Below, one piece after another: positions 21,737 through 33,295 of a stretch of DNA of 64,000 nucleotides. A model generated the notes under the pieces. The model saw nothing but the letters and a program-made list of their open reading frames with translations, searched no databases and had not been told where the DNA came from. Origin of the DNA: Welwitschia mirabilis (Eukaryota; Gnetophyta; Gnetopsida; Welwitschiales); assembly GCA_051453625.1 (NCBI GenBank), contig JBOZIK010000001.1, forward strand, positions 136,401,986 to 136,465,985, given 5' to 3'. The first letter of the stretch is position 1, and every line of letters starts with the position of its first letter. The translations under genes and the position numbers were made by a program.

Positions 21737-24700
21737 TGTCACATCCCAAATTTCATACAATCAAGACTTAAGTTTAAAATATTTTAAAGCTAATACTTCA
21801 TACTAAATCTTATATGTTTTTCGTTATTGCTAACAGTTTCATGATTATTATTTTATGCTTTAGCTTATTCATTCAATTGCTCATTTTGAAAAATGTCAGT
21901 TGTGGATTTGAATTTGAAATTATTATGATTAAAAGATGCTTAATATGTANNNNNNNNNNNNNNNNNNNNNNNNNNNNNNNNNNNNNNNNNNNNNNNNNNN
22001 NNNNNNNNNNNNNNNNNNNNNNNNNNNNNNNNNNNNNNNNNNNNNNNNNNNNNNNNNNNNNNNNNNNNNNNNNNNNNNNNNNNNNNNNNNNNNNNNNNNN
22101 NNNNNNNNNNNNNNNNNNNNNNNNNNNNNNNNNNNNNNNNNNNNNNNNNNNNNNNNNNNNNNNNNNNNNNNNNNNNNNNNNNNNNNNNNNNNNNNNNNNN
22201 NNNNNNNNNNNNNNNNNNNNNNNNNNNNNNNNNNNNNNNNNNNNNNNNNNNNNNNNNNNNNNNNNNNNNNNNNNNNNNNNNNNNNNNNNNNNNNNNNNNN
22301 NNNNNNNNNNNNNNNNNNNNNNNNNNNNNNNNNNNNNNNNNNNNNNNNNNNNNNNNNNNNNNNNNNNNNNNNNNNNNNNNNNNNNNNNNNNNNNNNNNNN
22401 NNNNNNNNNNNNNNNNNNNNNNNNNNNNNNNNNNNNNNNNNNNNNNNNNNNNNNNNNNNNNNNNNNNNNNNNNNNNNNNNNNNNNNNNNNNNNNNNNNNN
22501 NNNNNNNNNNNNNNNNNNNNNNNNNNNNNNNNNNNNNNNNNNNNNNNNNNNNNNNNNNNNNNNNNNNNNNNNNNNNNNNNNNNNNNNNNNNNNNNNNNNN
22601 NNNNNNNNNNNNNNNNNNNNNNNNNNNNNNNNNNNNNNNNNNNNNNNNNNNNNNNNNNNNNNNNNNNNNNNNNNNNNNNNNNNNNNNNNNNNNNNNNNNN
22701 NNNNNNNNNNNNNNNNNNNNNNNNNNNNNNNNNNNNNNNNNNNNNNNNNNNNNNNNNNNNNNNNNNNNNNNNNNNNNNNNNNNNNNNNNNNNNNNNNNNN
22801 NNNNNNNNNNNNNNNNNNNNNNNNNNNNNNNNNNNNNNNNNNNNATCTTTGAAGTTTAAGCTTTGTTGTGACTAAATCATATGGCTTCGGGTGCTGGGCC
22901 ACCTGAAGGACTCCTACTGGTCATAGGAGTGGCTGTCAGTGATTAGGGTGGTTATTCATCTAGCCATTGCATGAGATGATGTTATGCGGCTTTAGGGGTT
23001 ATCCCACCTGAAGGGTTCCTACTGGCCATAGGAATGGTCCTATAGACAATGGGTAATTGACACCCCTCTGACGGGGCATACTGTTCATCGAATGTTTTTG
23101 TAAGACCTGGATATTATACCTTGATTGCCGTATTGATTTGACGTTTTAGTCATCTGATATTTTTTGTGGATTTTTCCTTGTTTTTGAAACCCCCTTATCT
23201 TAAACCTTGCCATGGACCATACTGGAACTGTGGAGGTATAGTTTTTACACCATGCCTATTATGCAGAAAAAGCTTCGAGAAATGAGGCAAAAGAGTTTAA
23301 TCTTAGTATCTACTATGGAATTTTCGTATTTCTAAAAATAATTGCTTGAGCATTTCTGTAACTCCTGGAAGATTGTTATTGATTTTTTTCCTTGTAACCT
23401 TGCATTTGAAATTATCCTTGAATTTAAGCCTTAAGTGGTGATATTTCATTAATGAAGGAATATTAGTTCTTTTATAATAGTGTTGTCTCATTTTTAAGTT
23501 AATAAAGCATGCATCTATTAGATTTTTTATCAAGAATCCTGATTATAGATAATTTAATATTTTTATGGAATATTTAAATGATAACATTAATTGCTATACA
23601 TTCTCAATTCAATTTACTTCTTCTATTAAAAAAGCATAAATTATGCAAGTCCTATTTTGGATAATCATTGATAGACTTAATTAAGTTTTATAAGGATACT
23701 TGAACTTAAGATGCCCACACAGAATCGCATAGGAAATAAGGAAATCCAAGTATGAGCGGTCAGATTTGATAAGATTTTTTCTTAATGTATTTTCTTAGAT
23801 TTTTTTTTTTATTTTTTTGCATAATAAAATAAGAAATGAAAGAAAAAAAGAGGTTACAGAATCGTAACAACGACATTTCTTTCTACCATTTGTTCTTTCA
23901 CTATTACATCAAAAAGGCACCCGTTAAATAAAAGAAATGACTCATTTAAAATTTAACTATCATCATATTATAATGATTTTCAACAATACATGATTGATTT
24001 CCTTGCAAGTAGCGTGTGTTCTTTTCCTCCCTTCTACGTGATCAAATTTCTTCCCAACCTTTGTGTTCCTCTGAGCTGCTTTTATTACATTTTTGCCTAC
24101 GCACCTTCACATAAAATCTTAGATGTAGTTATCTTTTGTAATGCGACCTTGTTTGTGGATTATTTTGCTCTCTTTTACGCCTTCTCATCTCAGCATTTTT
24201 ATTTCTCTTGTGCATTAGTCGATCATCCCTTCTCAAGAAATGTATTCTTCTCCTTATCGGAATCAACAGTTATCTTTTCATTTGTTAAAATTTTAAAGGT
24301 TTTAAAACATTACCTCTAAGTAGTATTTGTATAAATATAAGCTTAATCCGTACCCTTTAAGGTAAAACCTAGGTGTTTCTAGTCACAAACATGCTCCATT
24401 TTATCATTTTCAGATGTTTCCATTTAGCATTTTGAATTCTTTTTTTTTTTTAAATGCAAAAATGGCTTGAACATAACTTGCCAAACGTCTTTTCATGGAT
24501 CTCAGCTTAATCCATAACCTTTAGGGTAAAAATAGTGTGTTTCTGATTAAAAACACATTCTCTTTTACCATTTTTTAAACATTTTAAGTCACTATTGCCA
24601 TTTGATGAGCGAACAACGTAAAACAGTCTAAATAACTTAAGTAATTTTATTTAATGATTAAATTAAAATACATCTTATATAATTATATTAGACTAATATC

Positions 24701-24856
24701 AAGCCTTTAACTATAGATTTAATTATATAAAGAGGTTTTATATTTTGGGTATTAGAGCAAGTTTGAATTTTTCAACTATAGAAATTCCGAACTTTACATT
24801 TGGTACCAAAGCATTGAGTTTGAAATATTTTAACTATAGAAAGTTAGGTCTTTACA
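21737..24856 (+). repeat. 3' LTR of Ty3-type element 2
   Basis: Contains the 895-N gap at 21950-22844. Primer-site-like motifs at 24746 and 24801, 55 bp apart, precede the LTR end at 24856: one fewer than in the 5' LTR. The 109-codon frame at 23990-24319 is LTR sequence, also readable at 17236 and 20178; nothing shows that it is translated. Confidence 0.7.
21950..22844. other. Assembly gap (895 N)
   Basis: Lies inside the 3' LTR. The corresponding stretch in element 1 (about 12890-13448) is only about 560 bp, so either this copy carries extra sequence or the gap estimate is too large. Confidence 0.95.
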
Positions 24857-25157
24857 TAAATGAAGCTTGAATGGTAACTGTGAGAACAAATCTTGCATGT
24901 ATATTAGAATTGAGTGGTTTAAATATCCTTAAAATATAAGGAAAATAGGGAAGGATGGAAAAGGGGAGAGGAAAATTAGAAGTGGTTTTAACAACCAATT
25001 AATTATGGAGTTTCGTCATTAAAAATATTTAACGAACCCCTCCTCAATGACAAACCAAGAACTAGATTTTCATCAGAATTAAAGTGTTAGAACATGCCTC
25101 AGCATAGCAATCCATTTAGAATTTACCACATGAAGTACGAAATAACAATTACAAAGT

Positions 25158-25247
25158 GAACTAACCACAACAATATAGACTAACCATGATAATGTGGGCT
25201 AACCATGATAATATGGACTAACCATGACAATATGGACTAATCACAGT
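25158..25247. repeat. Minisatellite, about 19-bp unit, 4-5 copies
   Basis: Units based on GACTAACCATGATAATATG. It lies in the 3' non-coding part of the copia-type element. Confidence 0.85.
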
Positions 25248-25501
25248 AAGAAACAAATCAACATTTAAAAACTTATAGCTATATCTTTACAAGCTTCTTC
25301 TTCTTCTTTGCTTATTTCTGCCACCATGCTTGACGTCTTCAATTTTCCATCAAGTACATCCTTTGCTCATTGAAAGTAGTTTATTACTATATGATTTTGC
25401 TTATTGTAGTAATAGTATTTTGTCCTTTTTTTATTATTTTTTATGTCCTTTTTTTAAAAATTCTACATTTAAGTAATTAAAGCACCTTCTTTGAGTTCAT
25501 G

Positions 25502-25971
25502 TTAATACATCCTTTTATGTTCTTCAATAAGGGTCGAGATGGTACTTTCTAATGTGTAAGAAATCTTCTTTAAATTGAAAACAATGTGATCATATTGACA
25601 AGGAAGATTGCTTAGTAAAATATCTTTGACTTCTTCATCATTCACTTTTGAATTCACTACTGAAAGTTGTGACAAAAGTGATCTAAAGTAATTTATGTGT
25701 TGATTCATGTCTCTTGAATCCTACATTTTCAAACTATACAATTAATGTTTCGATTTTTCTTTTAATTAATTTCGACATATGCCAAATAATTTGCATAAGT
25801 TATCCTAGACTTCTTTTAAGCTTTTATTTAAGTCAATATGATAAAGATGATCATTCTCAAGACCAAGTCTAATGAGAGAAAGGGCTTTTTGATCATCGTC
25901 TTTCTAATCAATAATTTTGTTTGTATCTTTTGGCTTTGATACTTTGCCACTTATCACTTTCCATACACCTT
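25502..25971 (-). pseudogene. Copia gag (UBN2-type), second copy
   Basis: The minus strand reads LYSLKM-stop-DSRDMNQHINYF, then SLLSQLSVVNSKVNDEEVKD, ILLSNLPCQYDHIVFNLKKI and TLIEEHKRMY. The MNQHxNxFxxLLxQL and ILLxxLPxxYD motifs are diagnostic of the gag-polypeptide of copia type. An intact 68-codon frame (25502-25708) covers the C-terminal half; upstream it is broken by stops. The N-terminal part runs into the gap at 25972. Confidence 0.75.
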
Positions 25972-26151
25972 NNNNNNNNNNNNNNNNNNNNNNNNNNNNN
26001 NNNNNNNNNNNNNNNNNNNNNNNNNNNNNNNNNNNNNNNNNNNNNNNNNNNNNNNNNNNNNNNNNNNNNNNNNNNNNNNNNNNNNNNNNNNNNNNNNNNN
26101 NNNNNNNNNNNNNNNNNNNNNNNNNNNNNNNNNNNNNNNNNNNNNNNNNNN
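25972..26151. other. Assembly gap (180 N)
   Basis: Lies exactly between the two gag copies, as expected where a tandem duplication confuses assembly. Confidence 0.95.
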
Positions 26152-26580
26152 TTTCTAATGCGCAGGAAATCTTCTTTAAAGTGAAGATGATGTTATTATA
26201 TTAAAAAGAAAGACTACCTAGTAAAATGGCTTTAGCATATTCATCATTAAACTTTGAATTTGTGATAACAAGTTGTGACAAAAGTGATCTAAAGTAGTTT
26301 ACATATTGATTCATGTCTCTTGTCTCCTCCATTTTCAAACTATAAAGTTGATTCCTTAGTTCTTTTTTTGCTTCATTTCAACTTGAATCATATAATTTAC
26401 ATAGGTCATCCTAGACTTCTATTAAGATTTTACTTAAGTTAATATGATGAAGATAGCCATTCTCAAGACTAAGTCCAATGAGAAAGGGCTTCTTAATCCT
26501 TATCTTTCACTCATTAATTTTATCTAAATGTTTTGGCTTTGGTACTTTACCACTTGTCACTCTTCACATACCTTTACTGA
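26152..26580 (-). pseudogene. Copia gag (UBN2-type), first copy
   Basis: The minus strand gives KLYDSS-stop-NEAKKELRNQ, LYSLKMEETRDMNQYVNYFR, SLLSQLVITNSKFNDEYAKA and ILLGSLSF-stop-YNNIIFTLKK. All core motifs of copia gag are present, with a few stops. It is homologous over its length to the copy at 25502-25971, so the segment is duplicated within the element. It lies upstream in the element's own orientation. Confidence 0.75.
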
Positions 26581-27976
26581 TTAGTAAAAGTTACACTTTT
26601 ACTTGTCATGTGTTAAAATTTCTTTTATTAAATTTTTCAATGTTTTTACTCATGATTTTCTTCTTATCCTTCCTTTCTTTGCTTGATAGGAGCTAGTAAT
26701 TTTATCCTTATTAACTTAATGCATTTTTAATTAATTTAAGCACCTTAATCAAGCCCCCCCTTAAGTACTATTTTCATCACTTCACTACTATTTAAAGGAT
26801 TAAATACCTCCTAGCCTTTTATCCTTCCCCTCAACTAAATACTTTTATTAGAAAAAGTACACAAGGCTAAGGATTATAATTCTTAAAACTATTTTTTAGC
26901 CTTCTTCCAACAACATCTCCCCTCATTACACTTTAAGAAAGCAAACTTTATTATTTTGTATTAAAACTTACAAGGCAATATAATGCCTTATAAAATACAA
27001 TTGGGATGGTGAAAATAAGACAAAGAAGATATGGTGATGCTTTGGCCTCACATGCATTTCAGTTTGTCTTTGTTCACAAGATTCATCACTGCACTTCTTT
27101 CTTTTGCAAAGTTGCCTCCTCCTTTATTCTTTCACTAGCTGTAATTCGACTACTGGTGTTTGATTTCTTAGATCTTTACAATAACCTCAAATCTCCATAA
27201 GATCTACATCTAGAAGAGGTAAAGGCAGTCAAATCATGAGTATATGGAATAGAAAAGTATAGCTTAAAATCAAATCTTGATAACGCGTTATGAGAAATGA
27301 TTCTTTAGTGCAAGTACATGCTAGAAAATAATCCTAATGGAGTTAGAGAAAAACCCCTAAATGGAAGGCTTCTTCAATAAGTTTTTAGATCTATGCATCT
27401 CTAGAAGTCAGGGCTTCAGAGGGCATCAATCAAGGCACAGGGAATAAAATGTGAAAAGGACTTGAATTAAGCAAAAGAAACAATTGTGCATGGGAAGAGC
27501 ATATCAGCTTGAAATAGTTTAAGTAGTAGCAACAATAGAGAATGGATTGATTTAAAAACTATTTTTGTTCATCATCAATAAAGGGCTTGAAAAAATTCAA
27601 ATTTTTTTTAGATTGCCTCTCTGAATCACACATGCAAAAAAATAATTACTATAGAATCACATACTTGAACTTTTTTAGGGATTACAATAAAAAATTTCTT
27701 ATCATCGTTACCAGAAACCTTTCTAGTACTATTAGTGCTTGCACATTTTTTTTTCTCCCTGTGACATGAATATCACAAAAAAATTATCAATGTTAGAATG
27801 TTTAGATTTTCATAAATGAATAAAAGATCAAAATTATCAAGAAAATCATAACACCACAGTAGATTTAGGATCCCCAATCTCCACCCCTTTGCTTGCGTCT
27901 TTCTAGTGTTATGAATGATCTTATTATGCTAGCATAGAAAAACTGAGAGAGCTCATGGTTAGATGAGAAATCTCCA
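26581..27976 (-). other. 5' part of the copia-type element
   Basis: Between the primer-binding site and gag. It should hold the leader and gag start, but I cannot recognise an N-terminal gag motif. Plus-strand frames at 27006-27200 and 27587-27769 are not supported as genes. Confidence 0.35.
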
Positions 27977-27997
27977 CCTGAATGCTTTAATACCAAT

Positions 27998-28206
27998 TGA
28001 AGATAAGGAAGCATGAAAATGGGCAAGCAGGTGGAGCTTGAATGGTAATCGTGAAAATAGCTCTTGCATTCATAATAGAATTGAGGGATTTAAATACCCT
28101 TAAAATACCATGAAAATAGAGGGGGATGAGTAATAGGAGAGGAAAATTAGGAAGTGGTTTTAACAACCACTTAATTATGGAGTTTAACCATTAAAAATAT
28201 CCAACA
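27998..28206 (-). repeat. 5' LTR of the copia-type element, 209 bp
   Basis: Minus strand TG...CA with TATA-like GTATTTAAATCCC in the middle. It aligns with 24857-25042 over TTAATTATGGAG and the TGGTTTTAACAACCA inverted motif near the LTR start. Flank 28207-28211 is TGTAC; the matching target duplication at the other end was not found. Confidence 0.75.
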
Positions 28207-30450
28207 TGTACACCTTATTTTAGATTAATTTAACTGTTCATTATGTGTTAATTTTCACATGGAAGCTTAAGATATCTACTCATGAACTTTAGAATGTCTT
28301 TTGATTTAACTTTTTTGTATCCATGTATTTTAAATGAAGTATTTTATATCCATATAGGTTTCTTACTATTATGTGTTTTTACAAGGATAGCATGTATGAG
28401 AAAGGTTAAGGAGTATTAACTTATGCCTATGAATACTTTTTAAGTTTTAATTTACTTCTTGATGAATATAAAATCATGTTAGTATAATTTAATTGATATT
28501 AGATGATTAAAATTATTAACTATGTCTTCTTAAAGACATTCTATGGTAAAGCAATGTTCTTGTAACTTTGTGGTTATGAGTTCACTTCTTAACAAGTCTT
28601 TCAATAAAATTATTAACTATATCAATAAGGATACCTAAATATGAATTAACACTTGAGAAAATTCAAAGCTTCATTCTTTACATTTATTATCATATTTATA
28701 TTTTTCTAAACTATATATTACTTATAGTTTATCAACTACCATTGGTTAGAGATTAGGAAACAAGGTGGAATACCTCCACTTGCAACCACTCAATTTCCAA
28801 CATATTTTTATTGAACCATGTGTCATGTGTCGCTAATCACTTCTTTTCTTTTCATTTTTTTTCTTTTCATGTTTTAGTTTTTTGTTATTCAACTTGAATT
28901 AGAGTTGTACCTCATTAGAGTCTATGAAGTTTGAATTTCTATTACACTTAAATATGGACTTTTGCTAAGTTCTTATCACACCGTAATATTAAAGCAAGTA
29001 TCTTTTACATACTTTTAGTACTATATCTCTTTATGATTATTTTATTTTTGTTTATATTTAATATGCGTAAATGTAGATACATAAATAGACATGATGCATT
29101 TCATTAAAGAACTGAAGCTATTTAAAAGTTTTAAGTATTCATGAATTGTGCTTGATCTCATTAAAGACCCAACATGGAAGTGCATATCTATCAAATAAAT
29201 TTGTGGAGTTATTAAGAGAAAAGAAGATAAAGCATCTTTCTTTGATGCCATAAAAGATTTTTCAAAATGTTCTTATGAAATGATGAAACTAATCAATATA
29301 GCTATGTTATTAATAAATCATCTTCTAACATAGAATCACAAAAATGTAAGAAACTAAATCTTAAGGAGATTTGACATTTGTTTACTTCATGTACTATTAG
29401 ATCTAGACCAAAGCAAAATTTGATAATAAGTCTTAACAAGAAATTCTTATAAGATATGTCAAATCATCTAAGATCTATAAGTTCTATAATACAAAGTTAG
29501 AAGATATAGCCTTTGTGTGAGAATTGTGATTCAATAAAAATTGCCTATATTTTTTTGTTGAATCATTCAAGCTTATTATTGAAGATGTAATTTAGGTTTG
29601 GAGATAGTTAATCTTGATATAATTAATCTTGGAAAATATAGTCATTTACATAAAAGGAATATGATATAGATTAAAGTTTCGGCTTTAGAAGTACATGTAT
29701 TAATGGCACAATATTAAACTTGGTATTCATAGCTAAATATAATCATTTAAATAGTGTTGAAGTGTTAGATTAGTTGTGAAAGGTCTTGGTATCGGGACAA
29801 GGATTCAAGAATCATAACCCTCCAAATATAAATCACGTCATTTGAAATTTGTATATCACTCATCAGTATTAAATAATACATAATTGTTGTTTTTTAGTGA
29901 ATGAGGTTAGAATTTTATTTAGTATTTTCATTTTCTCTCAACTAATGGTTCTTATGAGAGTATGGTATTGAAATCAAGAACTAAGTCTTTAGTTAACTTC
30001 ATTATTAAAGGTCACAACACTAGTTTTGTCACTTAAAACTACATCACTATTACTTTGATTGCCATAAAAAAATGAGAAGAGTACTTTAGTAATTCCAGAA
30101 ATTTCTCAATCAATTTTTCTATTGTCAAGATTTCAAAAAAGTATTTTAAGTGAAATATGATAGTGGTGAGATAGCCCTCCTCAATTTTGTTTATAAGCGA
30201 AGTTAGATAAGATAAGGAAAAGAGCTTTATGAGTTCCTAAAAGAATTAAATAGTTGGTGACATTACCTCTTGAATAAGAGCTTATTTTGTTGATGACTAT
30301 AAGCCCTTTTGATATCCTAAATCAAATAAGCAAAGAAACGAAGGAACTTAATTGGCAAAAGAAAAATGGAGGCTTTCCATTAATGTTTCATTTGCGATAA
30401 AGAGTTATGCAAATGAGAGGCAGGGAGACGTTAGACGAGCCCTTTACAAC
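28207..30450. other. AT-rich intergenic sequence
   Basis: No gene or identifiable transposon domain. A 69-codon minus-strand frame (29042-29251) has no recognisable motif. Confidence 0.5.
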
Positions 30451-30501
30451 ACTATTCTTCACAAATACTTAGAAAATATTCTTCACAAATACTTAGAAAA
30501 T
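30451..30501. repeat. Perfect 24-bp tandem duplication
   Basis: ATTCTTCACAAATACTTAGA plus AAAT occurs twice, head to tail. It is a recent event, since the copies are identical in sequence where everything around is diverged. Confidence 0.9.
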
Positions 30502-30633
30502 AAAAAGCGAAGGGAAATTGGATAACGTCCTTCCGTATATTTACGCTTTAGTTTCAAAACGATCCTATGACTTTTGAGCATTCATAACAAGAGGACAAGC
30601 GTGTCGTACGTCTTTTCATAAAATTCCAAAGTT

Positions 30634-30641
30634 CCACGTGG
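30634..30641. promoter_or_regulatory. Palindromic G-box CCACGTGG
   Basis: A perfect G-box 66 bp upstream of the tRNA gene, in a GC-richer patch (about 30520-30700) that also has GTACGTC at 30606. G-boxes bind bZIP and bHLH factors at RNA polymerase II promoters. No protein gene starts here, so relevance is unclear. Confidence 0.35.
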
Positions 30642-30706
30642 CTCGTGTTGAGCTTGATTACTCAGCTACGTAGTTAATTTTTCTGACGGGTTGATGAAAC
30701 ATCCAA

Positions 30707-30788
30707 GTGGACGTGCCGGAGTGGTTATCGGGCATGACTAGAAATCATGTGGGCTCTGCCCGCGCAGGTTCGAATCCTGCCGTCCACG
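30707..30788 (+). tRNA. tRNA-Ser (AGA)
   Basis: 82 nt that fold as a class II tRNA. Acceptor GTGGACG pairs with CGTCCAC, and the discriminator is G. Anticodon stem CATGA/TCATG encloses the loop CTAGAAA (anticodon AGA, reading UCU and, with inosine, UCC/UCA). There is a long variable arm GTGGGCTCTGCCCGC, and the T-arm GCAGG-TTCGAAT-CCTGC. It has no intron. CAA directly precedes the gene, as is common at plant tRNA start sites. The A box (TGCCGGAGTGG) and B box (GGTTCGAATCC) are intact, so it is probably functional. Confidence 0.97.
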
Positions 30789-30792
30789 TTTT
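30789..30792 (+). terminator. RNA polymerase III terminator
   Basis: TTTT immediately after the tRNA discriminator base. Confidence 0.85.
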
Positions 30793-32098
30793 GCACTCAA
30801 TTGGAAAATTGAAAATCAACGGTCGCTACTAGACCAATTTCTATCTTGAATGAATAATCTTACTGAACTCTTGTACACATCTAAATCCATAAGAAAAACC
30901 TTGCAGGCTGGTAGGAAACAACTTTTTCACTGTTAGACAAAATTAAATAAAGAGATGCTTACAGTACCTTCTTGGAAGCGTGACCTACAAGTAAGTCAAG
31001 AAGCTTGATGTTCTAGTCTAATACTCACCTACACAACGTTGAGAGTGATTTCCTTCTACTAGCGAACACCTGTGTTTGGTTAGGAAACTAATTTTGTTGA
31101 GGATGGTGCTACAAGTGGTATGAAGACCAATTATCCTATTGATGGTTTATAGTTTAGGAGGTTTAACATCTATAACTTCATGCATAATAACATTTAGCAT
31201 ATTGAAAAATATATGCTTTTAGTTTGCTAAATAAAATCTTTCCTAGTATATTATAAAAGATTTATTGTTCATTTTTCCCCAAAAAGTTTTTCTATGGTTT
31301 TCATTCCCATCAATTTTATTAATTTATTCTTAAAGAACATTCTTTTATTGGTCTTTCATTATTCATTGTTTTTTTCATCTCTTGATAATTTTTGTTTTCA
31401 TACCCATTACTCTATTGGATTGATAGTGTTCTTTCTCTTCATGTTTGTCAATTTCGAGTTTGACATCCCCACTTTCTATTGAGATATAATATCACAAACA
31501 TGATCTATGACATCCTTAATAAGCCAAGCATTGAAGATTCACTTACTATGTTGGTGAGTTATAAAAGTACAAAAAAGCATTAAGTGTGTAATGGATACTG
31601 TCATAAAGTTAAATAAGACAAGCACTATGTTTAAATTAAAGCACTAACATGACAAAGTATAGCAGTACGATGTGATCATCTACTAGAATGCTAGAAGATG
31701 AGACAACGATAGGATAGTACTTGATCCTACCCTTCTAGAGGCTTTGGAACTACATGTTTATCTCCAACAGATATTATAGTTAGATATAAAAATGTTAGAC
31801 CATAATGAAATATAAAACAACACATCCATGTACTATAAGGAATACTAATAATCAACGACACATTTCAAAGATGATAACACAAGACATCAAATGGTTATGA
31901 AAATGCATCAAATCATGAAAGCATGATATGTCATGAAAATATGACTAAATAAAAAACACATGAATAAGGTTATAATCAAAGTAAGACAATAAAGACATCT
32001 CACTAAACCTTATAAATCAAGATGCTTTAATATGTCATGTAAAAAGCCAAACATTATCTAAAGAACCACAAAACATATGAAAATATGGGGGACTGCTG
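30793..32098. other. Intergenic sequence, no gene seen
   Basis: Moderately AT-rich. The 62-codon frame at 31294-31482 is hydrophobic by virtue of T-richness and not supported as a gene. Confidence 0.5.
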
Positions 32099-32307
32099 AA
32101 TTGGAAACTTTTAGTGACTACACCCTTAGTTAAGAGTACAACCACCATTATCGCTCAAATGAATAATTCAATTATGCTTAGAGCCTTATAGTATGTTAAT
32201 TAGGTCATCCAAACGATCAAACCCACAACTTCCTAAATGAAGAGCGAGTGGGCACTCCTAAATGAGAGATGAGAATCCCACCAGTTGAGCCACCATTCTA
32301 GTGGCCA
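32099..32307 (-). repeat. SINE-like repeat, copy 2 (best box A)
   Basis: On the minus strand TGGCTCAACTGG matches the RNA polymerase III box A consensus TRGCNNAGYNGG at 11 of 12 positions. Box B-like GGGTTTGATC follows, then TTTGGATGACC, the body with AATTGAATTATTCATTTGAG, and the end ACTAAAAGTTTCC. The A-B distance is stretched by a small internal duplication (CATTTAGGA twice). This copy is the strongest evidence for a tRNA-derived head. Confidence 0.6.
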
Positions 32308-33294
32308 GCCTATAGAGATAGGAAAATTGTGTGCACGCCATACATATATATTTATGGAATATGTAAATGTAATCAAATAATTAATTATTTATTTCTTTTA
32401 TGTTTCTGCAATTTAGTTGTTTGCTATTGTACGTTTTACATTATTGGCTACTTTTTGCTTTTGACGTTATAAATTTAATTCTTCTAATAGTAATAAAACC
32501 TTTTATGGGGTTCCAAACACCCCTAAATAATTAATTATTTATATCATAACTTAGTGGAAGACAAAGCTAAATGTTAAAACTTAAATTATAGATTTAATTA
32601 TTTCAAATTTACCTTTCTGATATTTTCTTTATCTTATTATTAAAATTGTTGTCATTTTCTAATAACTCTTCATAGGTCTTCATATGTTGTTATTATTATT
32701 TGTATCATGAAAATTTTTAAGGTAATAGTTTCCTAAAATAGGTGTTTAACTACTTTTTTTTTTTTTTCAATTATGACTTCTAACTTTTGATTTCTTACTT
32801 TCTTTTTCTTGTTCCATTCTAAATATATTAAAAGCTTTTTCCCCCTTTAAATCTTTTTTTATTTCCTTACTAGTTTATGACTAGCATTTGTAGTTAAAAG
32901 CAGGATTTCTTTAATGGTCATTTCTTTTGCTGATGTAGAGGAGGTTTTAACTTCTTGTTTTCTTATCTCTACTCTTTGATAATTTAGGGCATTTCTACTT
33001 TAGTCTTTTGTGACTTTTTTAAAAATGTATTTGTCACTTTTTCCAATTTAAATATTTTTAAGTATGAAGAAAAAGTTTACACTTTACTTTTTCATTCCTT
33101 TTTTGAGTTTTGGGGTTTTAATTTTGGGGTGAAGAGGGATATTGTATCTTAAAATAAAATAATTTTTAAAATTTATAATATGTTTATATTTCAAATTTAA
33201 TATCTTTTAGTAAAATTCTCTTTATAATTAATACTTTTATTTTTAAATAATTAATTATGCTTAGGTCTCTATGAAAGTTTTAGTGTGAGGTAGG
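32308..33294. other. AT/T-rich intergenic sequence
   Basis: T-rich runs and no gene. A lone ISFADVEEVL reading near 32925 resembles the RT FADD box but has no other RT motif around it. Confidence 0.5.
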
Positions 33295-33295
33295 G

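Larger units (their letters stand above)
18905..24856 (+). mobile_element. Non-autonomous Ty3-type LTR element 2
   Basis: Same family and orientation as element 1. The visible 5' LTR runs 18905-21063, ending GGGACTTTACA. The primer-binding site TGGTATCAGAGCC at 21066-21078 is a perfect initiator-Met type. The internal region is 21064-21736 (with a 100-N gap, probably artefactual). The 3' LTR runs 21737-24856, starting TGTCACATCCCAAATTTC and ending GGTCTTTACA, with an 895-N gap inside. The purine tract TAGGTGGAGAAA precedes the 3' LTR. Only a gag stub is present. The better preserved primer site and ends suggest this copy is younger than element 1. Confidence 0.75.
24857..28206 (-). mobile_element. 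Compact gag-only copia-type element, minus strand
   Basis: 5' LTR 27998-28206 (209 bp, minus-strand TGTTGGATAT ... TTATCTTCA). The primer-binding site ATTGGTATTAAAGC follows it at 27997 and below. Two gag copies are at 26152-26580 and 25502-25971. A polypurine tract (minus TGAGGAGGGG, about 25036-25046) is followed by the 3' LTR, 25042 down to 24857, which is cut at 24856 by the Ty3-type insertion and continues at 12650-12682. No protease, integrase or RT is seen, so it is non-autonomous. Its short LTR and gag-only content recall the TR-GAG class of plant elements. Confidence 0.7.

Noticed and set aside
16408-24319. Frames at 16408, 17236, 19394, 20178 and 23990 as separate genes
   Set aside because: They fall at homologous positions of the Ty3-type LTRs and are broken in at least one copy. 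They are LTR sequence.
29042-29251. 69-codon minus-strand ORF starting MASKKDALSS
   Set aside because: A plausible-looking start, but no domain, splice structure or surrounding gene signals.
32910-32960. ISFADVEEVL as an RT FADD box
   Set aside because: No other RT motif lies within 2 kb on that strand, and the second Asp is Val.
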